A DNA stretch of 64,000 bases from positions 310,001-374,000 of the forward strand of contig NZ_JBITTU010000004.1 of assembly GCF_044542075.1 (NCBI RefSeq), read 5' to 3'. Below are positions 1 through 7,137 of this stretch, in pieces. Source of the stretch: Leeuwenhoekiella sp044542075. GTDB lineage: Bacteria; Bacteroidota; Bacteroidia; Flavobacteriales; Flavobacteriaceae. The notes beneath the pieces are model-generated. The model was not told where the DNA came from, made no database searches, and worked only from the letters and a program-made list of their open reading frames with translations. Within the stretch, counting starts at the first letter, position 1. Each line of letters opens with the position of its first letter. The translations under genes were made by a program, and so were the position numbers.

Positions 1-425
1 TTTCGGTTTATGGTCCTCGAGAGCGTCCTGAGAAATTATACACAAAGCTAATAGGTTGTGGTTTCTTTCATCAGGAATTTCCACTTTTTGAAGGTAGCGA
101 GACTCACGTACGCAGTTTTACTTTTGTAGATGATATTATTGACGGCGTGGTAAGCGTTATTGGTAAAGAAGCGGTCGTAGATGGCGAAGTAATTAATCTG
201 GGAACCGAGCAGGAGCACACCACTGGCGAGGGAATGGCAATCGTAGAAGAATTATTAGATACGCAGATACGTAAAGATATTGTAGGCAAACGTGGCGGAG
301 ATCAAATGTTCACCAAAGCAAATATTGATAAAGCCAGACGCTTGTTAGATTACAACCCTACCACGACTTTAAAAGATGGTTTAGCTAAGCAAATAGACTG
401 GTATCGAAAAGAATTTGTAGAGTAA
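1..425 (+). CDS. NAD-dependent epimerase/dehydratase, C-terminal part (5' end outside window)
   Basis: The reading frame is open from base 3 to the stop at 423-425, so the gene begins before the window. The visible 140 residues start with SVYGPRERPEKLYTKLI, the motif that follows the catalytic Tyr-x-x-x-Lys in extended short-chain epimerases. They continue with VRSFTFVDDIIDGV, the conserved stretch near the sugar-nucleotide site, and end with the usual helical tail (DGLAKQIDWYRKEF). The Rossmann half that would show NAD binding is missing. By family this enzyme changes a nucleotide sugar (UDP-glucose, UDP-glucuronate or a similar substrate) for surface polysaccharide synthesis in the cytoplasm; the exact substrate cannot be read here. 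A small membrane protein gene follows after 5 bases, probably co-transcribed. Confidence 0.85.
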   Translation, partial: SVYGPRERPEKLYTKLIGCGFFHQEFPLFEGSETHVRSFTFVDDIIDGVVSVIGKEAVVDGEVINLGTEQEHTTGEGMAIVEELLDTQIRKDIVGKRGGDQMFTKANIDKARRLLDYNPTTTLKDGLAKQIDWYRKEFVE

Positions 426-430
426 AAACT

Positions 431-700
431 ATGATGCTAACCGAAAAAGACAAAGCCTTTGTCAAAATGTGGCGCGAAAAAAGAACGGCAAAATTTCAAT
501 TTTTTAGTGGAATCGTGCTGCAGATTGTTCTAATTGCCGTTACGTATAAGTTGGTTGTTAATTATTTTTCCGGCGGAATATTTGATATTGAAGTATTTCT
601 CAAATACGGTCTTTTTGGGTTGATACTGGGAATTGTCGTGGCGTTCTTTAAATTTAGAACTAATGAAAAGCGCTATAAAAAGCTGAAGCCTGGAAGTTAA
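431..700 (+). CDS. small two-helix membrane protein, unknown function
   Basis: An 89-residue protein that I do not recognise. It has a basic N-terminus (EKDKAFVKMWREKRTAKF), a hydrophobic segment at about residues 24-47, a second at about 58-74, and a basic C-terminus (RFKTNEKRYKKLK). This pattern suggests a two-helix inner-membrane protein with both ends in the cytoplasm. It starts 5 bases after the epimerase stop and is followed by a strong terminator, so it is the last gene of that transcript. By position it could belong to a surface polysaccharide locus, but nothing in its sequence shows this. Confidence 0.65.
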   Translation: MMLTEKDKAFVKMWREKRTAKFQFFSGIVLQIVLIAVTYKLVVNYFSGGIFDIEVFLKYGLFGLILGIVVAFFKFRTNEKRYKKLKPGS

Positions 701-720
701 AATCGCAAAAAGGTAAAAAT

Positions 721-773
721 AAAACCACTGACTAAACGTGTACTCGAGTTACTACATTTAGTCAGTGGTTTTT
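721..773. terminator. bidirectional rho-independent terminator
   Basis: A perfect 16-base stem (AAAACCACTGACTAAA with its complement) surrounds a 20-base loop, with A-runs on the left and T-runs on the right. It separates the convergent membrane protein gene and the riboswitch-controlled lipoprotein gene, so it can serve both strands. Confidence 0.85.
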
Positions 774-777
774 TTAA

Positions 778-1923
778 TTATTCTAGCATAGAAAAGTCTG
801 CGATACCGCGTATTTCGGTAGATAGTTCACCTAAGGCACCTGCATTAACCTGAGCTCCCGTGTAAATACGTATAAAGTCAATACCTCTTAAATTAACAGA
901 ATTTCCGTCTGCATCTATGGCTTGATCTATATCAAGAAGGTTTCCTTTATAAGTGGCATAATCTGCATCGTAATTATCTACATAACCCCATTCTAGCGCA
1001 GCAATATTTGTAAATCCGCTGTTGGATACTACAGGAAAGACACGAGTTCCTGTGTACGATACTTCTTCAAGTTCGGTGATAAAAAGCGGATAAAAGTTTT
1101 GGGGGTGATATGAGTTCACCGCAACACTTCCTGCAGTATTGGAGCTGTCTAACCACGGCACGTCTGCGTGCATTCCCGGGTTAGTATACGTTGTCGTGTA
1201 ATTTGTAAGTGTTGCTGCATCGGCGTGAGCACTTCCGCGTAGCTCATAAAAGGTATCATCGGCGAGTCCGTTTCCATTAGCATCAAAAGAAACTTGTACA
1301 ATACCGGGTTCAGAAAGGCCATTAAATGCGTTACCATAAACCAGAAAATCTTTAGCGTCTGCCACATTCTCTATTGTATGATCAAAACCTACTAAAATAG
1401 AACCTCCCCAGGCACCTAGTGAAATTGTATTTGTAGTGCTCCCGATTAGTTTTTGGGCATCCTCGGGAGTACCAAATGAACTATTAATAAATTGACCTGG
1501 AGCCGGGTTATATGCAAGTAATTGAGAGATTAACGGGCTACTTTCAGAAGATTTGGGTCTGTAATACACATCATAAGGATCGTTCACTTTAATCTGATAG
1601 GTACGGGAAATAGAATCAAGATCGCTTAAAGCTTTAAACGTGAGTTCAAATGTTTTGGCCTGCTTAGGAGTGTATTCTAAGTTTTGTAATTTGCTTAGGA
1701 CAGTATCTTCAGTAGTCCATTTAAATTGCACGTTTTCGGGAAGATTTAAAATTTCCTGATTCAGTTTAAGCGTGTCTCCTAAAAGGAGTTCAAGGTTGGT
1801 TTCATAGGTTGGTGTTGTAAATTCCATAGGGGTGAAAGCCGTGTCATCATCATTAGCACAGGATGCTGATAGCATAATGATTCCTGCCAGAAAAAGTAGT
1901 TTGATTGTGTTTTTGTGTTGCAT
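778..1923 (-). CDS. surface lipoprotein of the cobalamin (B12) regulon
   Basis: A 381-residue lipoprotein: the signal peptide ends in the lipobox LSAS-Cys22. An acidic DDD stretch follows the Cys, which in Bacteroidota favours export to the outer surface. Residues 40-115 look like an Ig/PKD-type spacer. Residues 130-381 carry the motifs of a Bacteroidota 'cell surface protein' family often found in B12 loci (YNPAPGQFI, SLGAWGGSILVGFDH, FLVYGNAF, GIVQVSFDANGNGL, DTFYELRGS). The upstream cobalamin riboswitch ties it directly to vitamin B12. A role as a surface B12-capturing protein working with the receptor BtuB is inferred, comparable with the accessory proteins BtuG and BtuH of Bacteroides; I cannot show orthology. 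No BtuB gene lies next to it: a terminator ends the transcript right after the stop. Confidence 0.75.
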   Translation of the reverse strand: MQHKNTIKLLFLAGIIMLSASCANDDDTAFTPMEFTTPTYETNLELLLGDTLKLNQEILNLPENVQFKWTTEDTVLSKLQNLEYTPKQAKTFELTFKALSDLDSISRTYQIKVNDPYDVYYRPKSSESSPLISQLLAYNPAPGQFINSSFGTPEDAQKLIGSTTNTISLGAWGGSILVGFDHTIENVADAKDFLVYGNAFNGLSEPGIVQVSFDANGNGLADDTFYELRGSAHADAATLTNYTTTYTNPGMHADVPWLDSSNTAGSVAVNSYHPQNFYPLFITELEEVSYTGTRVFPVVSNSGFTNIAALEWGYVDNYDADYATYKGNLLDIDQAIDADGNSVNLRGIDFIRIYTGAQVNAGALGELSTEIRGIADFSMLE

Positions 1924-2073
1924 AATACTAGATATACTAATTAATAAAAGGTTACTTTTTTAGTAAATCGTACAACGGGAAATAGATATAGATAGAAGAA
2001 GCACACCTTAAAATTAAGGCGCACAGAACAATCTACCCAAAGCAATAACTCCCGAAAGCTTTGATTTATAATA

Positions 2074-2245
2074 GATTGTGGCAGGTCTTCTGACTCATCC
2101 CTCGTTTTAACCCTTCCCATCATTGCGACAGTGGTTATGTTAAACGATTATCCTGTAATACAGAATAGGATTTACAGCAGCGGGAACTGTTCAGGATTTA
2201 CACCTGATTCCCTTTTAATACAGCATAAGAATGCTATAACCAAAA
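2074..2245 (-). ncRNA. cobalamin riboswitch (AdoCbl class)
   Basis: Read on the minus strand, the region contains the conserved core: GGGAATCAGGTGTAAATCCT, then GAACAGTTCCCGCTGCTGTAA (plus strand about 2175-2215), and further on the B12 box with AGTCAGAAGACCTGCC (plus strand 2080-2097). These match the known consensus in order and spacing. It lies about 150 bases before the start of the lipoprotein gene at 1923 and reads in the same direction, so it controls that gene. In this riboswitch class, bound cobalamin normally lowers expression, usually by hiding the ribosome binding site or by ending transcription. The outer limits are approximate. Confidence 0.93.
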
Positions 2246-2311
2246 ATCTATACAACGTTAGTATATTTTAATAAGCTAACTCAATGTTTCTAGAATAAAA
2301 ACAAATTATTT

Positions 2312-2342
2312 TAACTTAAATGTATATATTACATTTAAGTTA
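2312..2342. promoter_or_regulatory. perfect 13-bp inverted repeat before the GH43 gene
   Basis: The arms TAACTTAAATGTA and TACATTTAAGTTA are perfectly complementary and are separated by TATAT. The element ends 20 bases before the likely start codon at 2363. It has no T-run after it and is AT-rich, so a protein-binding operator or a 5' UTR hairpin is more likely than a terminator. The regulator is unknown. Confidence 0.55.
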
Positions 2343-2362
2343 GTATGTATAGGTTCGTAATT

Positions 2363-3385
2363 ATGAAGAAAAGGCTATTGTTAAGTTCTGCTATGTTATT
2401 AGTGGTTTTAAGCAGCTGTAAGCAGACAGATAAAGCAAAACAAACCAGTAATCAGGATAAATCTGAAGATTTAATAACAAATCCTATTGCTGAGGGCTAT
2501 TACGCAGATCCTTCTATTGTTCAGGAAGAGGGTACATTTTATATTTATGCAACCAAAGACCCGTGGGGTAAACAAGACCTTGCCGTTTTAGAGTCGACCG
2601 ATTTTAAAAACTGGGAACAGAAAACTTTAAACTGGCCTACAAAAGAGGCGTGCACGAGCCCCACTTCAAACGGAAGTATGGTTTGGGCACCTTCCGTAAT
2701 TAAAGCTAAAAACGGTAAGTTTTATATGTATGTGTCTGTAGGAAGTGAGGTTTGGGCAGGTGTTGCTGAATCTCCTTTAGGACCGTGGAAAAATGCCAAA
2801 GAAGATGAAAGTCCTTTAATAAAAGGAAATCTATTCCCTGAGTATCATATGATAGATGCGGAAGCTTTTATAGATGATGATGGGCAGGCTTATTTATATT
2901 GGGGTTCTGGGTTGAACTGGGTTAACGGGCATTGTTTTGTTGTAAAACTGGGTGCAGATATGATCACCTTTGAAGGTGAAATTAAAGATGTAACGCCAGC
3001 CAATTATTTTGAAGCTCCTGTAATGGTTAAAAGAGATGGTGTGTATTACTTAATGTATTCAGACGGAAAGGTAATAGAAGACACCTACAAAGTGCGTTAT
3101 GCTATAGGAGACAATCCGTATGGGCCGTTTACTGAAGCTGAAAACAGTCCTATACTTTCTACAGAAACCGATTCTACAACCTATAGCCCCGGGCATCATA
3201 CTGTTTTTAATAGCAGTGGACAGGATTATATTTTGTATCACAGACATTCTGCAAACTCGCCAAACTCTGAAGATTTGCTTCGGGAATTGTGTGTAGACAG
3301 TTTAAACTTTACAAAAGATGGTTTAATAGAAAAAGTTAGACCTTCCGGGATTGCAGCTTTTAAAAGTAAAGCCCTGGAAAATTAG
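2363..3385 (+). CDS. glycoside hydrolase family 43 lipoprotein
   Basis: A 340-residue secreted enzyme. I chose the ATG at 2363 rather than 2345 because it gives a clean lipoprotein signal (MKKRLLLSSAMLLVVLSSC, Cys19) and leaves the upstream inverted repeat outside the gene. The five-bladed propeller of GH43 is supported by the three acidic residues of the family: Asp49 in YYADPS, Asp165 in MIDAEAF, and Glu217 in FEAPVM. GH43 enzymes remove arabinose, xylose or related sugars from plant or algal polysaccharides; the substrate cannot be fixed from sequence. It stands alone, not in a SusC/SusD locus, with the riboswitch region behind it and a convergent meaB gene ahead. Confidence 0.85.
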   Translation: MKKRLLLSSAMLLVVLSSCKQTDKAKQTSNQDKSEDLITNPIAEGYYADPSIVQEEGTFYIYATKDPWGKQDLAVLESTDFKNWEQKTLNWPTKEACTSPTSNGSMVWAPSVIKAKNGKFYMYVSVGSEVWAGVAESPLGPWKNAKEDESPLIKGNLFPEYHMIDAEAFIDDDGQAYLYWGSGLNWVNGHCFVVKLGADMITFEGEIKDVTPANYFEAPVMVKRDGVYYLMYSDGKVIEDTYKVRYAIGDNPYGPFTEAENSPILSTETDSTTYSPGHHTVFNSSGQDYILYHRHSANSPNSEDLLRELCVDSLNFTKDGLIEKVRPSGIAAFKSKALEN

Positions 3386-3432
3386 AAATTAGAAAAGAGG
3401 TTAATTTTTGTATTAGATTCAGAAAATAGAAA

Positions 3433-4467
3433 TCAGAACTTTTTCAATAACTCCTGTGCAGCCTGAAACGGAGTAGTTTTTCCTTCGTTTAGAGCTTCAA
3501 GAAGTAGCGGTAGTTTTGCTTTTATTTTAGGGTCTGAGTAAAAGTTATCTTTAAGGGTATTTTCTATAGTGTTTTTTAACCAGTAGGTGTTTTGCTTTTT
3601 ACGGTTGGTTTCAAAATAACCATTTTCATTTACAAGTTTTATATAATTAGAAATTGTTTCCCAGATTTCTTCTATACCTTCATTTTGTAGTGCGCTGCAA
3701 CGTTTCACTTCTGGAGACCATTCACTTTCTTTAGCGGGATAAAGGTGTAGGGCTTTTGCAAATGCACTGGCAGCAAGTTTGGCTGCATTTTTATTGTCGC
3801 CATCGGCTTTATTAATAACCAGCAAATCTGCCATTTCCATTATTCCGCGTTTGATGCCTTGGAGTTCGTCACCGGCTCCTGCTAATTTTAGTAACAGGAA
3901 AAAATCGGTCATCGCGTGAACAGCGGTTTCACTTTGTCCCACGCCCACCGTTTCAATAAGAATAACCTCATATCCGGCAGCTTCACAAAGTATTATAGCT
4001 TCGCGGGTTTTGCGGGCAACTCCTCCCAGAGAATCTCCTGCTGCAGATGGTCTTATAAATGCACGTTCATTTACAGATAAGGTTTCCATTCGGGTTTTGT
4101 CACCCAAAATACTTCCGTGGCTAATGCTGCTACTAGGGTCAATTGCCAGAACGGCAATCTTTTTACCCTGTTGCGTTAGATGGTGACCTAAGGCTTCTAT
4201 AAACGTACTTTTTCCTACGCCGGGAACTCCGGTTATACCTATACGTATAGATTTATTAGCGTGTGGTAGACAGCCAGTTAATACTTCTTGAGCGATTGCT
4301 TGATGACGTGCTGCAGTACTTTCAGCCAGGGTAATACTTCGGCTAAGTGCGGTTGTATTTCCTGAGCAAATTTGCGCGATAAGTTGCTGCGTATCGGGTA
4401 AATTTCGGCGTTTAGCAATTATAGTATTTGCTGAAGTAGAATCGATATGATTCGTTTTTTTAGACAT
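3433..4467 (-). CDS. meaB: methylmalonyl-CoA mutase-associated GTPase MeaB
   Basis: A 344-residue G3E-family GTPase. The P-loop GVPGVGKST is at residues 80-88, followed by AIDPSSSISHGSILGDKTRM, which is diagnostic for MeaB/ArgK. Later come ETVGVGQSE (switch region) and NKADGDN (guanine recognition). MeaB protects and reloads the B12-dependent methylmalonyl-CoA mutase in the cytoplasm. The gene is not beside the mutase genes here; its only metabolic neighbour is the B12-controlled lipoprotein 2.5 kb away. The length matches the family (about 320-350). Older annotation as an arginine/ornithine transport kinase (ArgK) should be ignored. Confidence 0.93.
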   Translation of the reverse strand: MSKKTNHIDSTSANTIIAKRRNLPDTQQLIAQICSGNTTALSRSITLAESTAARHQAIAQEVLTGCLPHANKSIRIGITGVPGVGKSTFIEALGHHLTQQGKKIAVLAIDPSSSISHGSILGDKTRMETLSVNERAFIRPSAAGDSLGGVARKTREAIILCEAAGYEVILIETVGVGQSETAVHAMTDFFLLLKLAGAGDELQGIKRGIMEMADLLVINKADGDNKNAAKLAASAFAKALHLYPAKESEWSPEVKRCSALQNEGIEEIWETISNYIKLVNENGYFETNRKKQNTYWLKNTIENTLKDNFYSDPKIKAKLPLLLEALNEGKTTPFQAAQELLKKF

Positions 4468-4518
4468 TTTTTAAGCAATTTTCAAAATGGAATAAAGGTA
4501 AGGGAAATGATTAAAGTA

Positions 4519-4544
4519 GAAATACGAAATACGAAATACGAAAT
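4519..4544. repeat. tandem heptanucleotide repeat (GAAATAC)x3.7
   Basis: Three exact copies of GAAATAC followed by GAAAT lie in the gap between the divergent meaB and ohr genes, about 50 bases before the meaB start. A 7-bp unit can slip during replication, so copy number may differ between strains. Confidence 0.8.
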
Positions 4545-4727
4545 GATTTCATTAAATGAAAGCGCATAAATACGGAGTTTAATTTGATCTCCTATTAATA
4601 AGCGTTTTTTCAAATACAATTTGAAATTAGACTCAATTTACTTTTTGTGAAATCTTTAGTAAGCTGAAGTTGATTTCTGTTTTTTGTATTGGTATCTTGA
4701 ACCCTTAATCATTGAAAAATTCTAGAT

Positions 4728-5153
4728 ATGAAAGCTTTATATAAAGCAAAAGCGACTGCAACGGGTGGTCGTGACGGCAGTGTTTCAACAGATGACGGAA
4801 CTTTAGATTTTAAATTATCTGTACCAAAGGGTCTTGGTGGTGCAGGAGGAGAAGGTACAAACCCAGAGCAACTTTTTGCTGCAGGATATTCTGCTTGTTT
4901 TGGTAGTGCTTTGGCTCATGTGGCCCGAGAGAAAAAAGTAGATCTTGGTGATTATACGGTTACTGCAACGGTAAAAATCGGCAAAAACGAAGAAGAAATG
5001 TTTCAGCTGGCTGTAGTGCTTGACTGCTACCTACCAACTGTAGATGTAGAACAAGGTGAAGAGCTGGTAAACGAGGCTCACGAAGTATGCCCGTATTCTC
5101 GCGCTACGATGGATAATATTGACGTGACTTTAAACTTACTTTTAGACGAATAA
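4728..5153 (+). CDS. ohr: organic hydroperoxide resistance protein (Ohr/OsmC family)
   Basis: A 141-residue cytoplasmic thiol peroxidase. The start MKALYKAKATATGGRDG, the loop GLGGAGGEGTNPEQLFAAGY and the two reactive cysteines, Cys57 (SACFGS) and Cys121 (EVCPYSRAT), are those of Ohr rather than general OsmC. Ohr reduces organic hydroperoxides using lipoyl or other dithiols. Length is exactly that of the family. No MarR-type ohrR regulator is next to it. The gene is single, with a terminator after it shared with the convergent lipoprotein gene. Confidence 0.93.
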   Translation: MKALYKAKATATGGRDGSVSTDDGTLDFKLSVPKGLGGAGGEGTNPEQLFAAGYSACFGSALAHVAREKKVDLGDYTVTATVKIGKNEEEMFQLAVVLDCYLPTVDVEQGEELVNEAHEVCPYSRATMDNIDVTLNLLLDE

Positions 5154-5176
5154 GTTTAGGCATATCATAAAGAACT

Positions 5177-5204
5177 AAAAAACCCGCAGTACGCGGGTTT
5201 TTTT
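5177..5204. terminator. bidirectional terminator after ohr
   Basis: CCCGC and GCGGG arms around a 5-base loop are extended by flanking A-run and T-run. The element lies between the convergent ohr and lipoprotein genes. Confidence 0.85.
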
Positions 5205-5211
5205 ATGCTTT

Positions 5212-5868
5212 TTAGTTTTTTGGGAAAGGAGGTGGGGGCGGTGGAGGAATATGAGTCGTGTCAATTTCTAAATAATAAGAAATTTGTAAATCATACTTTT
5301 CCTGAATTTCAGTCATCGTTTTTGTAATAAAAAGTAAGGTGTTTTTTAAATTTTCAACAGGCGTATTTCGTCTCTCGTGAGAGTAATGAACACTAATTAA
5401 GACCCTTCTTAATTTCTCTTTATTAAAATAGGGTGATCTGAGTTGCTTATCTAAAGAGACTTGAACTTTTTCGTCAAAGAATTTTGGTGAGATTTTAGAA
5501 TTGTAAGTCTTTAGTAGAGAATCGTTTTGAAAATCAAAAAAATCAACCCTTCTATAACAGGCAACACCTCTACTTTGAGAGCATTCCTTAAAAACTGCAA
5601 TTTTAAAATGGGTATTGTTATGCTTAAAACTTAAAACATTTGTTTTATTGTCGCAGGAATTTTTATCCATTGCTGCGACTAGTTCTTCGTACGTTTTATA
5701 ATCATCGAGATTGACGTTACTATTCTCTAGATCAATTGCATTAAATCGTTCTTTATTCGGAAAATAAAACGTTTCAACATCTTGAAATTCTTCTGCAATT
5801 TCTGGCGGATTTTCACAAGAATACAGCCCTGAAAGAACTACCATAATCAAAATATAGAGGTGTCTCAT
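5212..5868 (-). CDS. lipoprotein of unknown function with poly-proline tail
   Basis: A 218-residue protein that I do not recognise. The signal peptide MRHLYILIMVVLSGLYSC ends in a lipobox with Cys18. The body is mixed alpha/beta and contains two cysteines at about residues 72 and 95, and further cysteines in the segment ECSQSRGVACYRR. The last residues are HIPPPPPPPFPKN, a run of seven prolines, which is unusual for a short periplasmic lipoprotein and suggests a stiff tail or a protein-docking segment. It shares only a terminator with ohr and is followed on the other side by the sigma factor operon, so its role cannot be inferred from neighbours. Confidence 0.7.
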   Translation of the reverse strand: MRHLYILIMVVLSGLYSCENPPEIAEEFQDVETFYFPNKERFNAIDLENSNVNLDDYKTYEELVAAMDKNSCDNKTNVLSFKHNNTHFKIAVFKECSQSRGVACYRRVDFFDFQNDSLLKTYNSKISPKFFDEKVQVSLDKQLRSPYFNKEKLRRVLISVHYSHERRNTPVENLKNTLLFITKTMTEIQEKYDLQISYYLEIDTTHIPPPPPPPFPKN

Positions 5869-5935
5869 AAAAGCCTGTTTTCAGTTTTAAAATCAAATAA
5901 CATGCCATTATTCCTAGTTCTAAATTATTTAATTA

Positions 5936-5943
5936 CAATTTTG
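5936..5943 (+). promoter_or_regulatory. candidate -7 box of the ECF sigma operon
   Basis: CAATTTTG matches 7 of 8 positions of the Bacteroidota -7 consensus TAnnTTTG. It would place the transcript start about 55 bases before the TTG start codon at 6005. No clear -33 TTTG is seen. Confidence 0.3.
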
Positions 5944-6004
5944 CAACGTAGGCGAAATAGATTCGTCTTTAGAAAAGGAATTAGCAACTAACCAAACCAT
6001 CATT

Positions 6005-6550
6005 TTGCAAATTACCGAAATACTTGAACGATGTAAACAAAACGACAGGCGGGCGCAGATGCAACTGTATAATAAATACAGCCAGGGTATGTACTACGTA
6101 GCGTTTAGGTTTTTGAAAAACTCTTTTGAAGCTGAAGAAGCGATGCAGGAGGGTTTTGTAAAAGCGTTTACAAAAATGCATCAATACAATGGAGAGGTGA
6201 CATTTGGTGCCTGGCTCAAGCGTATTGTGATCAATAAGAGCATAGATATGCTTAAGGCTAAAAAGCTTGAGCTGGTTGCGATAAATGAGCAGGTTTTAGG
6301 TACTGTAGACGATGACAATGACTGGGAGGTAGAAGATGGTATCACAGTAGACCAGATTAAGGAAGCTATTGAAGAACTTCCAGAACGGTACCGGTATGCT
6401 GTTATGCTCTTCTTAATTGAAGGTTATGACCACCAGGAAATATCTGAAATATTAGAAATTACTGAAGTCGCATCACGTACACTGGTGCACAGAGGTAAAA
6501 AGAAATTACAAGAAAAATTAAAAACAAAATATCATGGCACAGGATATTAG
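6005..6550 (+). CDS. ECF-type RNA polymerase sigma factor
   Basis: A 181-residue group-4 sigma factor. Region 2 covers about residues 20-90 (YNKYSQGMYYVAFRFLKNSFEAEEAMQEGFVKAF, shown here only as its start and end motifs AEEAMQEGF and WLKRIVINKSID), and region 4 covers 118-170 with the HTH (GYDHQEISEILEI, RTLVHRGKKKL). The frame opens after a TAA at 5930 and has no ATG before region 2, so TTG at 6005 is the likely start. It recruits RNA polymerase to a dedicated promoter set. The next gene overlaps its end by 17 bases, a sign of coupled translation, and encodes a membrane protein that may act as the anti-sigma partner. Confidence 0.88.
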   Translation: MQITEILERCKQNDRRAQMQLYNKYSQGMYYVAFRFLKNSFEAEEAMQEGFVKAFTKMHQYNGEVTFGAWLKRIVINKSIDMLKAKKLELVAINEQVLGTVDDDNDWEVEDGITVDQIKEAIEELPERYRYAVMLFLIEGYDHQEISEILEITEVASRTLVHRGKKKLQEKLKTKYHGTGY

Positions 6551-7133
6551 AGAGCTTCTTAAAAATGATTTGAGTGTCCCTACTGAAGGGTTAAAGCCTA
6601 ATCATGAAGCTCGATTTAATGCAAGACTTGACGCTAATTATGGCGCTCAGGCTAAGGCAAAAGCAGAGGGTTACCTCTGGATGAAAATTGCTGCTGTACT
6701 GGTTGTACTAATCGCCGTTACCGGGTTACTGTTAAATAATCCGTTTAGTGCCTCTATTCAGCAACAACAGCCTACAGAAGCTAACTCTGTAGCGAGTGCA
6801 GAAACCACAAAGGTTCAATTAAGTGATTTCTCACCAGAGTATAAGCAAATAGAAGATCGCTATCTGGCAAGCATACATATGGAGCTTGCTCAGCTAAATG
6901 TAAATGATGATAATAAAGCAGTTGTAGATGCTTTTATGGGACAGCTAGAAGAGCTTAACCAGGAGTATGACCGTCTTAATAGTGATCTGGTTGAAACCGG
7001 GGTTAACGATCAAAACATACAATCACTTATAGATAATTTACAGTTTAGGCTAGACCTTTTATTAAAGTTAAAAGAAAAACTGAATGAATTACAAGAATCT
7101 CAATTTGATGAGATTAAAACCAACACCGTATAA
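6534..7133 (+). CDS. single-pass membrane protein, candidate anti-sigma partner
   Basis: A 199-residue protein overlapping the sigma gene by 17 bases. It has an N-terminal cytoplasmic part of about 47 residues (LLKNDLSVPTEGLKPNHEARF), one membrane helix at about residues 49-68 (MKIAAVLVVLIAVTGLLL), and an outer part rich in acidic and helical residues (about 100-195). That layout fits an anti-sigma factor or a partner of one, but no zinc-binding anti-sigma (ZAS) motif H-x3-C-x2-C is present: the protein has no cysteine at all. The role is inferred from position and topology. Confidence 0.7.
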   Translation: MAQDIRELLKNDLSVPTEGLKPNHEARFNARLDANYGAQAKAKAEGYLWMKIAAVLVVLIAVTGLLLNNPFSASIQQQQPTEANSVASAETTKVQLSDFSPEYKQIEDRYLASIHMELAQLNVNDDNKAVVDAFMGQLEELNQEYDRLNSDLVETGVNDQNIQSLIDNLQFRLDLLLKLKEKLNELQESQFDEIKTNTV

Positions 7134-7137
7134 TATA

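Noticed and set aside
104..289. A minus-strand frame inside the epimerase gene
   Set aside because: Serine/threonine-rich antisense of a clearly coding region.
1149..1367. A minus-strand frame inside the B12 lipoprotein gene
   Set aside because: Different frame of the same gene; product has no family features.
1941..2123. A 60-codon frame on the minus strand before the B12 lipoprotein gene
   Set aside because: It overlaps the 3' part of the cobalamin riboswitch, including the B12 box, and its product looks random.
3386..3432. Short AAATTAG/TAGAAAT repeats between GH43 and meaB
   Set aside because: AT-rich direct repeats of 8-9 bases are expected by chance here and the stretch shows no stem.
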